From Hordeum vulgare subsp. vulgare (Eukaryota > Streptophyta > Magnoliopsida > Poales > Poaceae): 64,000 bases of DNA. Positions 46,017 to 58,000 of this stretch are shown piece after piece. Both the position numbers and the translations under genes were made by a program. Within the stretch, counting starts at the first letter, position 1; every line of letters starts with the position of its first letter. The stretch is taken from contig NC_058518.1 in NCBI RefSeq assembly GCF_904849725.1, positions 215,462,741 through 215,526,740 of the forward strand, given 5' to 3'. The notes under the pieces are model-generated. The model was not told the DNA's origin and searched no databases. It saw only the letters and a program-made list of their open reading frames with translations.

Positions 46017-48595
46017 GCTGGAAGGCCAACACCTTGAATGTTATGCTCAAGGAAAGGCTACCCGCCATGTATGAAGAGATGGAAAGCTTTGGATTGGAGC
46101 TAGTCGAACCAGGATTCCTAGCTAACCTCGAAGTCAAACCCACACTAGCAGACGACATCAAAGAAGCCCAGAAGGGCCACAAGAGCATTGAAGGCATCAA
46201 GAAGAAGATCCAGGAAGGCAAGGCCCAGAAATCTTGAAGGATGAATAAGGAGTAGTGTGGTTTGGGAAACGTTCATGTGTACCCAACAAGGCGAAACTCA
46301 AGGACTTGATCCTACAAGAAACTCATGACACACCCTACTCTATTCACCCTGGTGGCACCAAGATGTATCAGGACCTCTGCTACCTCTTGAGCTTGCGTTG
46401 GTTTTTGCCTTGAAGTGGAAAGGGTGAGGCAGCACAGTAGCGATAAGTATTTCCCTTCGTTTGAGAACAAAGGTATCAATCCAGTAGGAGTATCAAGATG
46501 AGGCACCAGTGTACCTGCACAAAAACAAACAAACTTGCACCCAACGCTATAAAGGGGTTGTCAATCCCTTCACGATTATTTGCAAGGTGAGATCTGAAGG
46601 TGAAAAGTGCAACAAAGTAAAAGTAGATCTGAAAATAGGATGTGAAGCAGACCCCGGGGCCATAGTGTTCACTAGAGGCTTCTCCCATGATAACAAGTAT
46701 TACGGTGGGTGAACGAATTACTGTCGAGCAATTGATAGAATCGCGCAAAGTCATGACGATATCTAAGGCAATGATCATACATATATGCATCACGTCCGAG
46801 ACAAGTAGACCGATACTTTCTGCATCTACTACTATTACTCCACACATCGACCGCTATCCAGCATGCATCTAGTGTATTGAGTTCATAACAAACAGAGTAA
46901 CGCCTTAAGCAAGATGGCATGATGTAGAGGGATAAATTCATGCAATATGATATAAACCCCATCGTTTTACCCTTGATGGCAACAACATGATGCGTGCCTT
47001 GCTACCCCTTCTGTCACTAGGTGAGGACACCACACGGTATGAACCCAAAACCAAGCACTTCTCCCATTGCAAGAATTATAGATCAAGTTGGCCAAACGAA
47101 ACCCACAACTCGAAGAGAATTACAAGGATAACGAAATCATGCATATAAGAGATAGATCTCCATGAAGATAGATCTCCATGAAGATCATGGAGAAATTTGT
47201 ATTGATGATCCAAGAGAGAGAAGAAGCCATCTAGCTACTAGTTATGGACCCGAAGGTCTGTGGTGAACTACTCACGCATCATCAGAGAGGCAATGGTGTT
47301 GATGAAGAAGCCCTCCGTGTCCGAATCCCCCTCCAGCAGGGCACCAGAACGTGCCCCAGATGGGATCTTGCGGAGACAGAAGCTTGCGGCGGCGGAAAAG
47401 TATTTTCGTGGCTCTCTCTGGTGGTTCTGGATTTTTAGAGAATTTATAGGCAGAAGAGGTAGGGCAAAGGAGCCACGGGCGGGGGGGGGGGGGCACAAGC
47501 CTGCTAGGCGCACCCCCAGGCCGCGCCTAGGGGACTTGTGACCTCCCCTGAGGTCCTTTGCCTTGGTTCTCAAGTCCCCTGCGTATCTTCTGTTATGAAA
47601 AAATCATCCCGCAGGTTTTATTCCGTTTGGACCGTGTTAAATATTCTTCTCTCAAAAAGGTCAAAAACACGGAAAAAACAGAAACTGCACTTGGCACTGA
47701 GTTAATCGGTTAGTCGCAAAAAAGATATAAAATAGCGTACTAAACATCCAAAGTTGACAAGATAATAGCATGGAACCATCAAAATTTATAGATACGTTGG
47801 AAACGTATCAACCTCCGGGAAAGATTTTGGTGGCATTCCATGAAGAGGGAAATATCGTCCTATATTGCCAAGTGCAACGTCTGCCAGCAAGTCAACTCTG
47901 AGCACCAGTGACCTGCTGGATTGCTACAACCTCTCCAAGTGCCCGAATGGAAGTGGGACCGAGTCGGCATGGACTTCGTCATCGGTCTACCCAGGTCCAG
48001 CAGAGGCCATGACTCCATTCGGGTCATTGTCGACCATCTGACAAAGGTATCTCACTTCATTCCGTTTAGCACCACCTAGAGTGGCGACAAGCGGCCTAGC
48101 CTCTACATTGAGCGTATCGTGAGCCTCCATGGAGTTCCCAAGGAGATTGTATCGGACCGAGGCATGCAGTTCCCCTCAAGATTCCGGAAGAAGTTCCAAG
48201 AGGCTGTCGGAACTAAGCTTTCTTTCAGCACCTCCTTCCACCCACAGATGGGCGGACAGACGGAACGAGTGAACCAGATACTTGAAGATATGCTCCGCGC
48301 TTGTGTCTTGGCACATGGGACCAAATGGGAAGGCTGTTGGCCATTCGCTGAGTTCTCATACAACAACAGCTACCAGTCCAACCTCCGAATGGCCCCATTT
48401 GAAGTACTATACAGACGAAAATGCCGAACCCCTCTCAACTGGTCCGAGACTAGCGAAGGATTGATTTTCGGACCGGAAGTTCTTCGTGAAGCACAAGACA
48501 AAGTCCAAGGTTCAATGGAGCAACCACACCGAAGCTGAAGCAACATGGGAGCGTGAAGACTATCTCTGATCCGAATTTCCGCACCTTTTTAGCAC
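46017..48595 (+). pseudogene. Gypsy G integrase and chromodomain-like tail, split and truncated
   Basis: The zinc-binding N-terminal part (about 46260-46372, ending GGTKMYQDL) is separated by the insertion 46378-47810 from the core. The core resumes with CNVCQQVN and GMDFVIGLP (about 47870-48000), then IVSDRGMQFPS and FHPQMGGQTERVNQIL (48149-48290), so Asp, Asp and Glu positions of the DDE triad are recognisable. An in-frame TAG at about 48078 and a deletion near 48505 remove the C-terminal half. The tail reads SNHTEAEATWERED (48519-48560), the conserved end found in chromodomain-bearing plant gypsy elements. Confidence 0.85.
46378..47810. mobile_element. LTR-like (solo LTR) element of 1433 bp in gypsy integrase
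   Basis: Starts TGCTACCTCTTGAGC and ends with the inverted repeat GATACGT-TGGAA-ACGTATC followed by A. The perfect 5-bp target duplication ACCTC is at 46373-46377 and 47811-47815. TG...CA ends with a 5-bp duplication are diagnostic of an LTR. No coding is recognisable; a G-rich run lies at 47479-47493. The family cannot be named from sequence alone. Orientation is unassigned. Confidence 0.85.
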
Positions 48596-48619
48596 ATAGC
48601 TTAGGAATCTCGGCGACGA

Positions 48620-48642
48620 GATTCTCGTAAGGGGCATAGGTC
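48620..48642 (+). promoter_or_regulatory. Polypurine tract of gypsy G
   Basis: GTAAGGGGCATAGGTC lies immediately before the 3' LTR start TGTCACACCC and is the expected plus-strand priming tract, somewhat interrupted. Confidence 0.6.
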
Positions 48643-50223
48643 TGTCACACCCTGTTTTTAACACACTTCAACTGTAGTTTCAAAATATGAGTTTATTAAA
48701 AAAAATCAAAACAAATGATGTGAGTGCCATGATTGTCATTGTGTGCATGTATGCTTGAATGAGTGGATCCAAAAACTATATTTTTATAACATGATTATTC
48801 TCAAAAGACTTTTTCCTTATTTTAACTATTTTGAAACCTTGCTTTGGGTTGCACTACAAGTCCGTGATGAAAAGGGAATGCCTATAGCCAAAGATGGTAC
48901 TGTGGTTTTAGAACTATTTTAACTCTTCAATACCATAAAATAATTATTTTTCAAAATATTTTCCTATTTTATTTGCATGTCTATTTCTGAGGCCAGAAAT
49001 GATATTTCTATATGAAAAAAATACTTTTTTGTCCTAGAAAAATATCAGAAAAATTGGAGATACTCAGAGGACATATATTTTCCATACATAAGATTTTAAA
49101 CCCCTATTTATATTCAAAATATTTGAGCAAACCCTTGAAAAACATATCTTTCTATTTTGACCTTTTGAAATATTTCCGATAAATTCCTAGAAAATTACAG
49201 CAACCTTCCCAAGCTATATTTGGTGGCCATGCCAAGTTTCACCTCATTCCAAGGTGTTTTGGTTCACCAAATAATCCTAAAACCCTCTTTGTCCAGAATC
49301 AAGTTGCAACATCTCTACATAGCAATGTTTACCCAAATGGCATGAAACTTTGCAGGAGTGTTCAGCACCCCAAATGAGGTGTCTGTGCCAAAAATGGGAT
49401 TCGCAGGGGGTAATATACCCACATTCTCTTTAGAAGGGACACATCTACCCATTTGGGGGTGATTTCAAGTTTGTATTACCAAACTTGTCCAATGAAGCTC
49501 AAATTTGGTGGAGCAACCTATTTTTGCATCAAACGTAATCCTGTTAACTTTCATCACCGGTGGTGAAGTGTAGCTACCCCAAACACCTGTCGAACACCTT
49601 CTACCATATTAGTAAAACACCTCTTACCTCACTCCACACCCATACACTTTCCTCCAAACTCATAGACCAAACAGCCAACACCACTCCCCATATGTAGATG
49701 AGTGGCCCCTCCTTGATTCCAAGCAGAAGAGCCAAATAACCCATGCTAATTTCTGGTTCAAGTCTAGCATCACCTCTTTAATCACTTCCCTTGACCAGCA
49801 GGGAGTCTCTCGGCTCTCAAACAACTAAGGATCTTCCAACCCAGCCCCACGACCCGCCAGACACGGCCAAGGCGCCCCAAAGCGTGCCAGCATGTCGTGG
49901 CATGCCAAAACTGTGCTCTAGGCATGCTGCAGGGCACACCCGAGGCAAAGGGGGCCAGCCCCGGCCGATCCAAGCCTCCCCCCGTTGCCCTTTTGCGCCC
50001 CCGACAACCCTCCTGCATCAGAGCAGCCTCAGGGCCCCTCCTCCCTCGCTCTTTTGACTGGAGCGACGTGTGCTAGTGCGAGCTAGATTCAGCCAAAGAC
50101 TGCGGCCATGCATGCACGCTCCTCCTCGCTCTCTCTCCCTCTCAGTGAGTCACAGGGGTCCTAAACCACGTCCGCAATACCATGGTTTCGACCCCGAGCT
50201 CTCTCGGCCCCTCCTGCGAGCCA

Positions 50224-52468
50224 TGATGACCCACAAGTATAGGGGATCAATCTTAGTCCTTTCGATATGTAAGAGTGTCGAACCCAACGAGGAGCAGGAG
50301 GCTCTGATAAACGGATTTCAGCAAGGTAATAGCTGCAAGCACTGTAAGTAGCGCTAACGAGTGATTGTGTAGCAACGTGAAACGTAGCAAGCAAAGAGTA
50401 ACAAGTAACAAGTAGTAGCAACGGTGCAGCAAGTGGCCCAATCCCTTTTGCAACAAGGGACAAACCTGAACAAAGTCTTATAGGAGGAAAAACGCTCCCG
50501 AGGACACACGGGAATTTCTGTCATGCTAGTTTCATCATGTTCATTTGATTCGCGTTCATTACTTTGATAGTTTGATATGTGGGTGGACCGGAGCTTGGGT
50601 ACTGACCTTACTTGGACAAGCATCCCACTTATGATTAACCTCTCTCGCAAGCATCCGCAACTACAAAAGAAGAATTAAGACAAAGTCTAACCATAGCATT
50701 AAACTAGTGGATCCAAATCAGCCCCTCACGAAGCAACGCATAGACTGGGGTTTAAGCTTCTGTCACTCCAGCAACCCATCATCTACTAACTACTTCCCAA
50801 TGCCTTCCTCTAGGACCAAATATGGTGAAGTGTTATGTAGTCGATGTTCACATAACACCACTAGAGGAAAAACAACATACAACATATCAAAACACCGAAC
50901 GAATATCAAATTCACATGACTATTGTTAACATGACTTATCCCATGTCCTCAGGAACAAAAGTAACTACTCACAAGACATAATCAAAATCATGACCAGAGG
51001 TGTAATGAATAGCATCAAGGATCTGAACATAAACTCTTCCACCAAGTAATCCAACTAGCATCAACTACAAAGAGTAATCAACACTACTAGCAACCTTACA
51101 AGTACCAATCGGAATTGCGAGACGAAGATTGGTTACAATAGTTGAACTAGGGATTGGAGAGGAGATGGTGCTGATGAAAATGTTGATGAAGATGCCTCCC
51201 CTCCGACAAGAGGAGTGTTGGTGATGACGATGGCAACGATTCCCCCTCCGGGAGGGAAGTTCCCCCGGTAGGATCGTCTTGTCGGAGCTCTAGATTGGAT
51301 CTGCTCAAGTTCTGCCTCGTGGCGGCGGCGAAACCACGAAAAATCTCCCTCTTGATTTTTTCTAGACCACGACGCTTCATATAGCAAAAGAGGGGGGCTA
51401 GTGGGCCATCAGGGAGTCCGCAAGCCCCCACTCCGCCACCAGGGGGTGGCGGTGTCAGGGCTTGTGGCGCCCTGGCAGCCCCCCTCCGGTAGTTCTTTCG
51501 CCCAATATTTTTTATATAATCCACAAAAAATCCACGTAACTTTTCAGGGCATTTGAAGATGTGTAGAATAGTGGACTAGGATTTTCTCCTTTTCCAGTCC
51601 AGAATTCCAGCTGCCTGAATTCTCCCTCTTCAAATAAACCTTGCAAAATAAGAGAGAAAAGGCATAAATGTGGTACCACAAGTAATATAACAGCCCAAGA
51701 AGCAACAAATATCAACATGAAATCATGATGCAAAATGGACGTATCATAAACTCTTCCACCAAGTAATCCAACAAGCATCAACTACAAAGAGTAATCAACA
51801 CTACTAGCAACCTTACAAGTACCAATCTGAGGCGCGAGAAGAAGATTGATTACAAGAGATGAACTAGGGATTGGAGAGGAGATGGTGCTGATGAAGATGT
51901 TGATGAAGATGCCTCCCCTCCGACGAGAGGAGTGTTGGTGATGACGATGGCGACGATTCCCCACTCCGGGAGGGAAATTTCCACGGCAGGATCGTCCTGC
52001 CGGAGCTCTAGATTGGATCTGCTCAAGTTCCGCCTCGTGGCGGCGGTGAAACCACGAAAAAGCTCCTCTATGATTTTTTTTCCAGGTCAGGACGCATCAT
52101 ATAGCAAAAGAGGGGGGCTAGTGGGCCTTCAGGCAGCCCACAAAACTGCCCTGCGCCACTAGGGGGGTGGTGGCAGTGGGCAAGCTTGTCGGGCCCTGGT
52201 GGCCCCCCTCCGGTAGTTCTTTCGCCCAGTATTTTTAATATATTCCATAAAAAATCCACGTAAATTTTCAGGGAATTTGGAGATGTGCAGAATAGTGGAC
52301 TAGGATTTGCTACTTTTCCAGTCCAGAATTCCAGCTGCCTGAATTCTCCCTCTTCAAATAATCTTGCAAAATAAGAGAGAAAAGGCGTAAATATGGTACC
52401 ACAAGTAATATAACAGCCCAAAAGCAATAAATATCAGCATGAAAGCATGATGCAAAATGGACGTATCA
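50224..52468. mobile_element. LTR-like element of 2245 bp with internal duplication
   Basis: Starts TGATGACCCACAAGTATAGG and ends GGACGTATCA, with a perfect 5-bp target duplication AGCCA at 50219-50223 and 52469-52473. It holds no coding. The last 717 bp occur twice in tandem (51030-51746 and 51747-52468), so the original unit was about 1.5 kb. TG...CA and a 5-bp duplication point to a solo LTR. Confidence 0.88.
51030..52468. repeat. Tandem duplication of 717-722 bp in the LTR-like element
   Basis: Copy 1, 51030-51746, and copy 2, 51747-52468, both open TAAACTCTTCCACC and close ATGGACGTATCA. The junction reads GTATCA|TAAACTC; the left break has ACA|TAAACTC, so the shared bases at the break are CA. 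The copies differ by scattered substitutions and small indels. Confidence 0.9.
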
Positions 52469-52518
52469 AGCCACGGTTAAACCACCTGCGCTTCCCACTC
52501 GATGCACCATCGAGGGCC

Positions 52519-52526
52519 TATAAATA
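52519..52526 (+). promoter_or_regulatory. TATA-like element of the gypsy G LTR
   Basis: TATAAATA within GGGCCTATAAATAGGCC, upstream of a GC-rich transcribed-looking stretch. It is present only in the 3' LTR; the equivalent 5' LTR segment is deleted. Confidence 0.6.
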
Positions 52527-53013
52527 GGCCTCCCCCTCGCTCCAGCTCCCTCATTCCACTCCTCTAGAGCCTAGATTGAACCCCTAGCCACTCCATTCGA
52601 GCACAGCGAGCTCCCGTGCCCGAGATCGACCGAAGCCCTGCCGCTTCGGAGTTCCGTCAATCTCGGGCTACAAGCTAGCTCCGACGCTCCTCTCTCCTCC
52701 TCTGTGACCGTAGTGAGCTCAACAAGCTTTCCTCCCACTTCCCCGAGCTAATGCATGCCCGTAGCACCCACTTCATCAACCTCCCGAATTGGCTTCGCCA
52801 TAGCGACCGCATCGCCGATGAATCAGGGCCTCCCTGTCATCCCTTCGACCACCAGCAGGTAGGCGACGATGTGCTGGTTCCATTCCTATCGTCGTTAGGG
52901 CTCAAGGGCGTCGGTGTCGCCGCCGGCGTGCCTCCCCTCCCCTCTGTCGATAGGTGGAAGACGACCCCGACAGGTGTGCCCCACCTGTTGGTGGCTCTTC
53001 CCTCTCCCCCTCT

Positions 53014-54836
53014 TGTTGGGGAACGTCGCATGGGAAACAAAAAATTTCCTACGCGCACGAAGACCTATCATGGTGATGTCCATCTACGAGAGGGGATGAG
53101 TGATCTACGTACCCTTGTAGACCATACAGCAGAAGCGTTAGAGAACGCGGTTGATGTAGTGGGACGTCCTCACGTCCCTCGATCCGCCCCGCGAACAATC
53201 CCGCGATCAGTCCCACGATCTAGTACCGAACGGACGGCACCTCCGCGTTCAGCACACGTATAGCTCGACGATGATCTGGGCCTTCTTGATCCAGCAAGAG
53301 AGACGGAGAGGTAGAAGAGTTCTCCGGCAGCGTGACGGCGCTCCGGAGGTTGGTGATGACCTTGTCTCAGCAGGGCTCCGCCCGAGCTCCGCAGAAACGC
53401 GATCTAGAGGAAAAACCGTGGAGGTATGTGGTCGGGCTGCCGTGGAAAAGTCGTCTCAAATCAGCCCTAAAACCTCCGTATATATAGGTGGGAGGGAGGG
53501 GGCCTTGCCTTGGGTCTCAAGGAGCCCCAAGGGGGTCGGCCGAGTCCAAGGGGGAGGACTCTCCCCCCCCCAAACCGAGTTGGACTAGGTTTGGTGGGAG
53601 GGAGTCCCCCTTCCTTCCCACCTCCTCCTTTTTTTTTCTTTCTCTCTTGATTTTCTTCTCCTTGGCGCATAGGGCACTTGTGGGCTGTCCCACCAGCCCA
53701 CTAAGGGCTGGTGTGGCTCCCCCAATGCCTATGGGCTTCCCCGGGGTGGGTTGCCCCCCCCGGTGAACTCCCGGAACCCATTCGTCATTCCCGGTACATT
53801 CCCGGTAACTCCGAAAACCTTCCGGTAATCAAATGAGGTCATCCTATATATCAATCTTCGTTTCCGGACCATTCCGGAAACCCTCGTGACGTTCGTGATC
53901 TCATCCGGGACTCCGAACAACATTCGGTAACCAACCACATAACTCAAATACGCATAAAACAACGTCGAACCTTAAGTGTGCAGACCCTGCGGGTTCGAGA
54001 ACTATGTAGACATGACCCGAGAGACTCCTCGGTCAATATCCAATAGCGGGACCTGGATGCCCATATTGGATCCTACATATTCTACGAAGATCTTATCGTT
54101 TGAACCTCAGTGCCAAGGATTCATATAATCCCGTATGTCATTCCCTTTGTCCTTCGGTATGTTACTTGCCCGAGATTCGATCGTCAGTATCCGCATACCT
54201 ATTTCAATCTCGTTTACCGGCAAGTCTCTTTACTCGTTCCGTAATACAAGATCCCGCAACTTACACTAAGTTACATTGCTTGCAAGGCTTGTGTGTGATG
54301 TTGTATTACCGAGTGGGCCCCGAGATACCTCTTTGTCACACGGAGTGACAAATCCCAGTCTTGATCCATACTAACTCAACTAACACCTTCGGAGATACCT
54401 GTGGAGCACCTTTACAGTCACCCAGTTACATTGCGACGTTTGATACACACAAAGCATTCCTCCGGTGTCAGTGAGTTATATGATCTCATGGTCATAGGAA
54501 CAAATACTTGACACGCAGAAAACAGTAGCAACAAAATGACACGATCAACATGCTACGTCTATTAGTTTGGGTCTAGTCCATCACGTGATTCTCCTAATGA
54601 CGTGATCCAGTTATCAAGCAACAACACCTTGTTCATAATCAGAGGACACTGACTATCATTGATCAACTGGCTAGCCAACTAGAGGCATGCTAGGGACGGT
54701 GTTTTGTCTATGTATCCACACATGTAAATGAGTCTTCATTCAATACAATTATAGCATGGATAATAAACTATTATCTTGATACAGGAATTATAATAATAAC
54801 TATATTTATTATTGCCTCTAGGGCATAATTCCAACA
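53014..54836 (-). repeat. 3' LTR of copia element B
   Basis: 1823 bp, TGTTGGGGAACG on the plus strand to CATAATTCCAACA. By eye it differs from the partner LTR at about 23 substitutions and two homopolymer-length changes, about 1.3%. ORFs across it are spurious. Confidence 0.97.
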
Positions 54837-54847
54837 GTCTCCCACTT
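54837..54847 (-). promoter_or_regulatory. Polypurine tract of element B
   Basis: Minus strand AAGTGGGAGAC immediately before the 3' LTR, the expected plus-strand primer. The same block, decayed, precedes the LTR at 1984. Confidence 0.85.
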
Positions 54848-54888
54848 GCACTAGAGTCAATAATCCAGCCCTCACATCACCATGTGAA

Positions 54889-55047
54889 TTACATTGTAAT
54901 AAATCTAACACCCATACAGTTCTGGTGTCGATCATGTTTTGGCCGTGGAAGAGGTTTAGTCAGCGGGTCTGCTACATTCAGATCCGTGTGCACTTTGCAT
55001 ATATTTACGTCCTCTTCCTCGACATAGTCGCGGATGAGGTTGAAGCG
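54889..55047 (-). pseudogene. Orphaned C-terminal 52 codons of the element B polyprotein
   Basis: This stretch continues the frame after the premature TGA and carries the usual copia ending (RDYVEEEDVN, ADPLTKPLP). It is separated from the main frame only by that one codon, consistent with a CGA-to-TGA change. RNase H active-site residues lie upstream, so the effect of losing this tail is uncertain. Confidence 0.85.
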
Positions 55048-58000
55048 TCATTTGATGTGTCCGGTCTTCTTGTGAAACTGTGGTTCCTTTGCTAAGGCAA
55101 TGGCACCCGTGTTGTCACAGAACAAGGTTATTGGATCTAGTGCACTTGGCACTACTCCAAGATCCGTCATGAACTGCTTCATCCAGACACCCCCCTTAGC
55201 CGCCTCCGAGGCAGCCATGTACTCCGCTTCACATGTAGAATCTGCTACGACGCTTTGCTTGGAACTGCACCAGCTTACTGCACCCCCATTAAGAATAAAT
55301 ACGTATCCGGTTTGCGACTTAGAGTCGTCCGGATCTGTGTCAAAGCTTGCATCGACGTAACCTTTTACGGCGAGCTCTTCGTCACCTCCATACACGAGAA
55401 ACATCTCCTTAGTCCTTTTCAGGTACTTCAGGATATTCTTGACCGCTGTCCAGTGATCCACTCCTGGATTACTCTGGAACCTACCTGCCATACTTATGGC
55501 CAGGCTAACATCCGGTCTAGTGCACAGCATTGCATACATGATAGAACCTATGGCTGAAGCATAGGGGACGGAGCGCATATGCTCTCTATCTTCATCAGTT
55601 GCTGGGCACTGAGTCTTACTCAATCTCGTACCTTGTAAAACTGGCAAGAACCCTTTCTTGGATTGTTCCATTTTGAACCTCTTCAAAACTTTATCAAGGT
55701 ATGTGCTTTGTGAAAGTCCTATCAGGCGTTTTGGTCTATCCCTATAGATCTTAATGCCTAGAATGTAAGCAGCTTCTCCTAGGTCCTTCATAGAGAAACT
55801 TTTATTCAAGTAACCTTTTATGCTCTCCAAAAGCTCTACGTTGTTTCCAATCAGTAATATCTCATCCACATATAAAATTAGAAACGCCACAGAGCTTCCA
55901 CTCACTTTCTTGTAAATACAAGATTCTCCAACCACTTGTATAAACCCAAATGCTTTGATCACCTCATCAAAACGTTTGTTCCAACTCCGAGATGCTTGCA
56001 CCAGTCCATAAATGGATCGCTGGAGCTTGCACACCTTGTTAGCACTCTTAGGATCGACAAAACCTTCGGGTTGCATCATATACAACTCTTCCTTAAGGAA
56101 ACCGTTAAGGAACGCCGTTTTGACATCCATCTGCCAGATTTCATAATCGAAAAATGCAGCTATTGCTAACATGATTCTGACGGACTTAAGCATCTCTACG
56201 GGTGAGAAAGTCTCATCGTAGTCAACTCCTGGAACTTTATAAACGGTCACATTGCCGTCAACGTCTGTCTTCTTCTTAAAGATCCATTTGTTCTGAATAG
56301 CCTTGCGGCCCTCAGGTAGTATCTCCAAAGTCCACACTTTGTTCTCATACATGGATCCTATCTCGGACTTCATGGCTTCTAGCCATTTGTTGGAATCTGG
56401 GCCCACCATTGCTTCTTCATAATTTGCAGGTTCATTGTTGTCTAACAACATGATTGATAAGACGGGATTACCGTACCACTCTGGAGCAGCGCGTGATCTC
56501 GTCGACCTGCGTGGTTCAACAGAAACTTGAACTGGAGTTTCATGATCACCATCATTAACTTCCTCCTCAACCGGCATCGCAACAACAGAGGTTTCCCCTT
56601 GCCCTGCGCCACCATCCAGAGGGATGAGAGGTTCGACAACCTTGTCAAGTTCTATCTTCCTCCCACTCAATTCTCTCGAGAGAAACTCCTTCTCGAGAAA
56701 AGCTCCGTTCTTAGCAACAAACACTTTGCCCTCGGATTTGAGATAGAAGGTGTACCCAACTGTCTCTTTTGGGTAACCTATGAAGACGCACTTTTCCGCT
56801 TTGGGTTCCAGCTTTTCAGGCTGAAGCTTTTTGACATAAGCATCACATCCCCAAACTTTAAGAAACGACAACTTTGGCCTTTTGCCATACCACAGTTCGT
56901 ATGGTGTCGTCTCAACCGATTTTGATGGTGCCCTATTTAAAGTGAATGCAGCTGTTTCTAATGCATAACCCCAAAATGATAACAGCAAATCAGTAAGAGA
57001 CATCATAGATCGCACCATCTCTAACAAAGTACGATTACGACGTTCGGACACACCATTACGTTGTGGTGTTCCAGGCGGTGTTAACTGTGAAACAATTCCA
57101 CATTGTCTTAAGTGAGCACCAAACTCGAAACTCAGATATTCACCCCCACGATCAGAACGTAGGAACTTGATCTTCTTGTTACAATGATTTTCCACTTCAC
57201 TCTGAAATTGCTTGAACTTTTCAAATGTTTCAGACTTGTGCTTCATCAAGTAGACATAACCATATCTACTTAAATCGTTAGTGAAGGTGAGAAAATAACG
57301 ATATCCGCCGCGTGCCTCCACGCTCATTGGACCACACACATCGGTATGTATGATTTCCAACAAGTCACTTGCACGCTCCATTGTTCCGGAGAACGGAGTC
57401 TTAGTCATCTTGCCCATGAGGCATGGTTCGCACGTGTCAAGTGAATCAAAGTCAAGTGACTCCAAAAGTCCATCAGCATGGAGTTTCTTCATGCGCTTTA
57501 CACCAATATGACCCAAGCGGCAGTGCCACAAAAATATGGCGCTATCATTGTTTACTCTAACTCTTTTGGTCTCAATGTTATGTATATGCGTATCGCTATC
57601 AAGATTCAATATGAACAATCCTCTCACATTCGGTGCATAACCATAAAAGATGTTACTCATAGAAATAGAACAACCATTATTCTCAGACTTAAAAGAGTAA
57701 CCGTCTCGCAATAAACAAGATCCAGATATAATGTTCATGCTCAACGCAAGCACTAAATAACAATGATTTAAGTTCATCACTAATCCCGATAGTAGCTGAA
57801 GTGACACTGTGCCGACGGCGATTGCATCAACCTTGGAACCATTTCCTACGCGCATCGTCACTTCGTCTTTCGCCAGCCTTCGTCTATTCCGCAGTTCCTG
57901 CTTCGAGTTGCAAATGTGAGCAACAGAACCGGTATCGAATACCCAGGCACTACTACGAGAGCCGGTTAAGTACACATCAATAACATGTATATCAAATATA

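Noticed and set aside
47479..47493. G-run considered as a G-quadruplex motif
   Set aside because: One uninterrupted homopolymer run without spaced G tracts in a defined pattern; also a common place for sequencing length error.
49782..50351. GC-rich frames suggesting a small host gene between 49780 and 50220
   Set aside because: The stretch is part of the gypsy G 3' LTR (segment deleted in the 5' LTR) and runs into an LTR-like insertion; frames on both strands are equally open.
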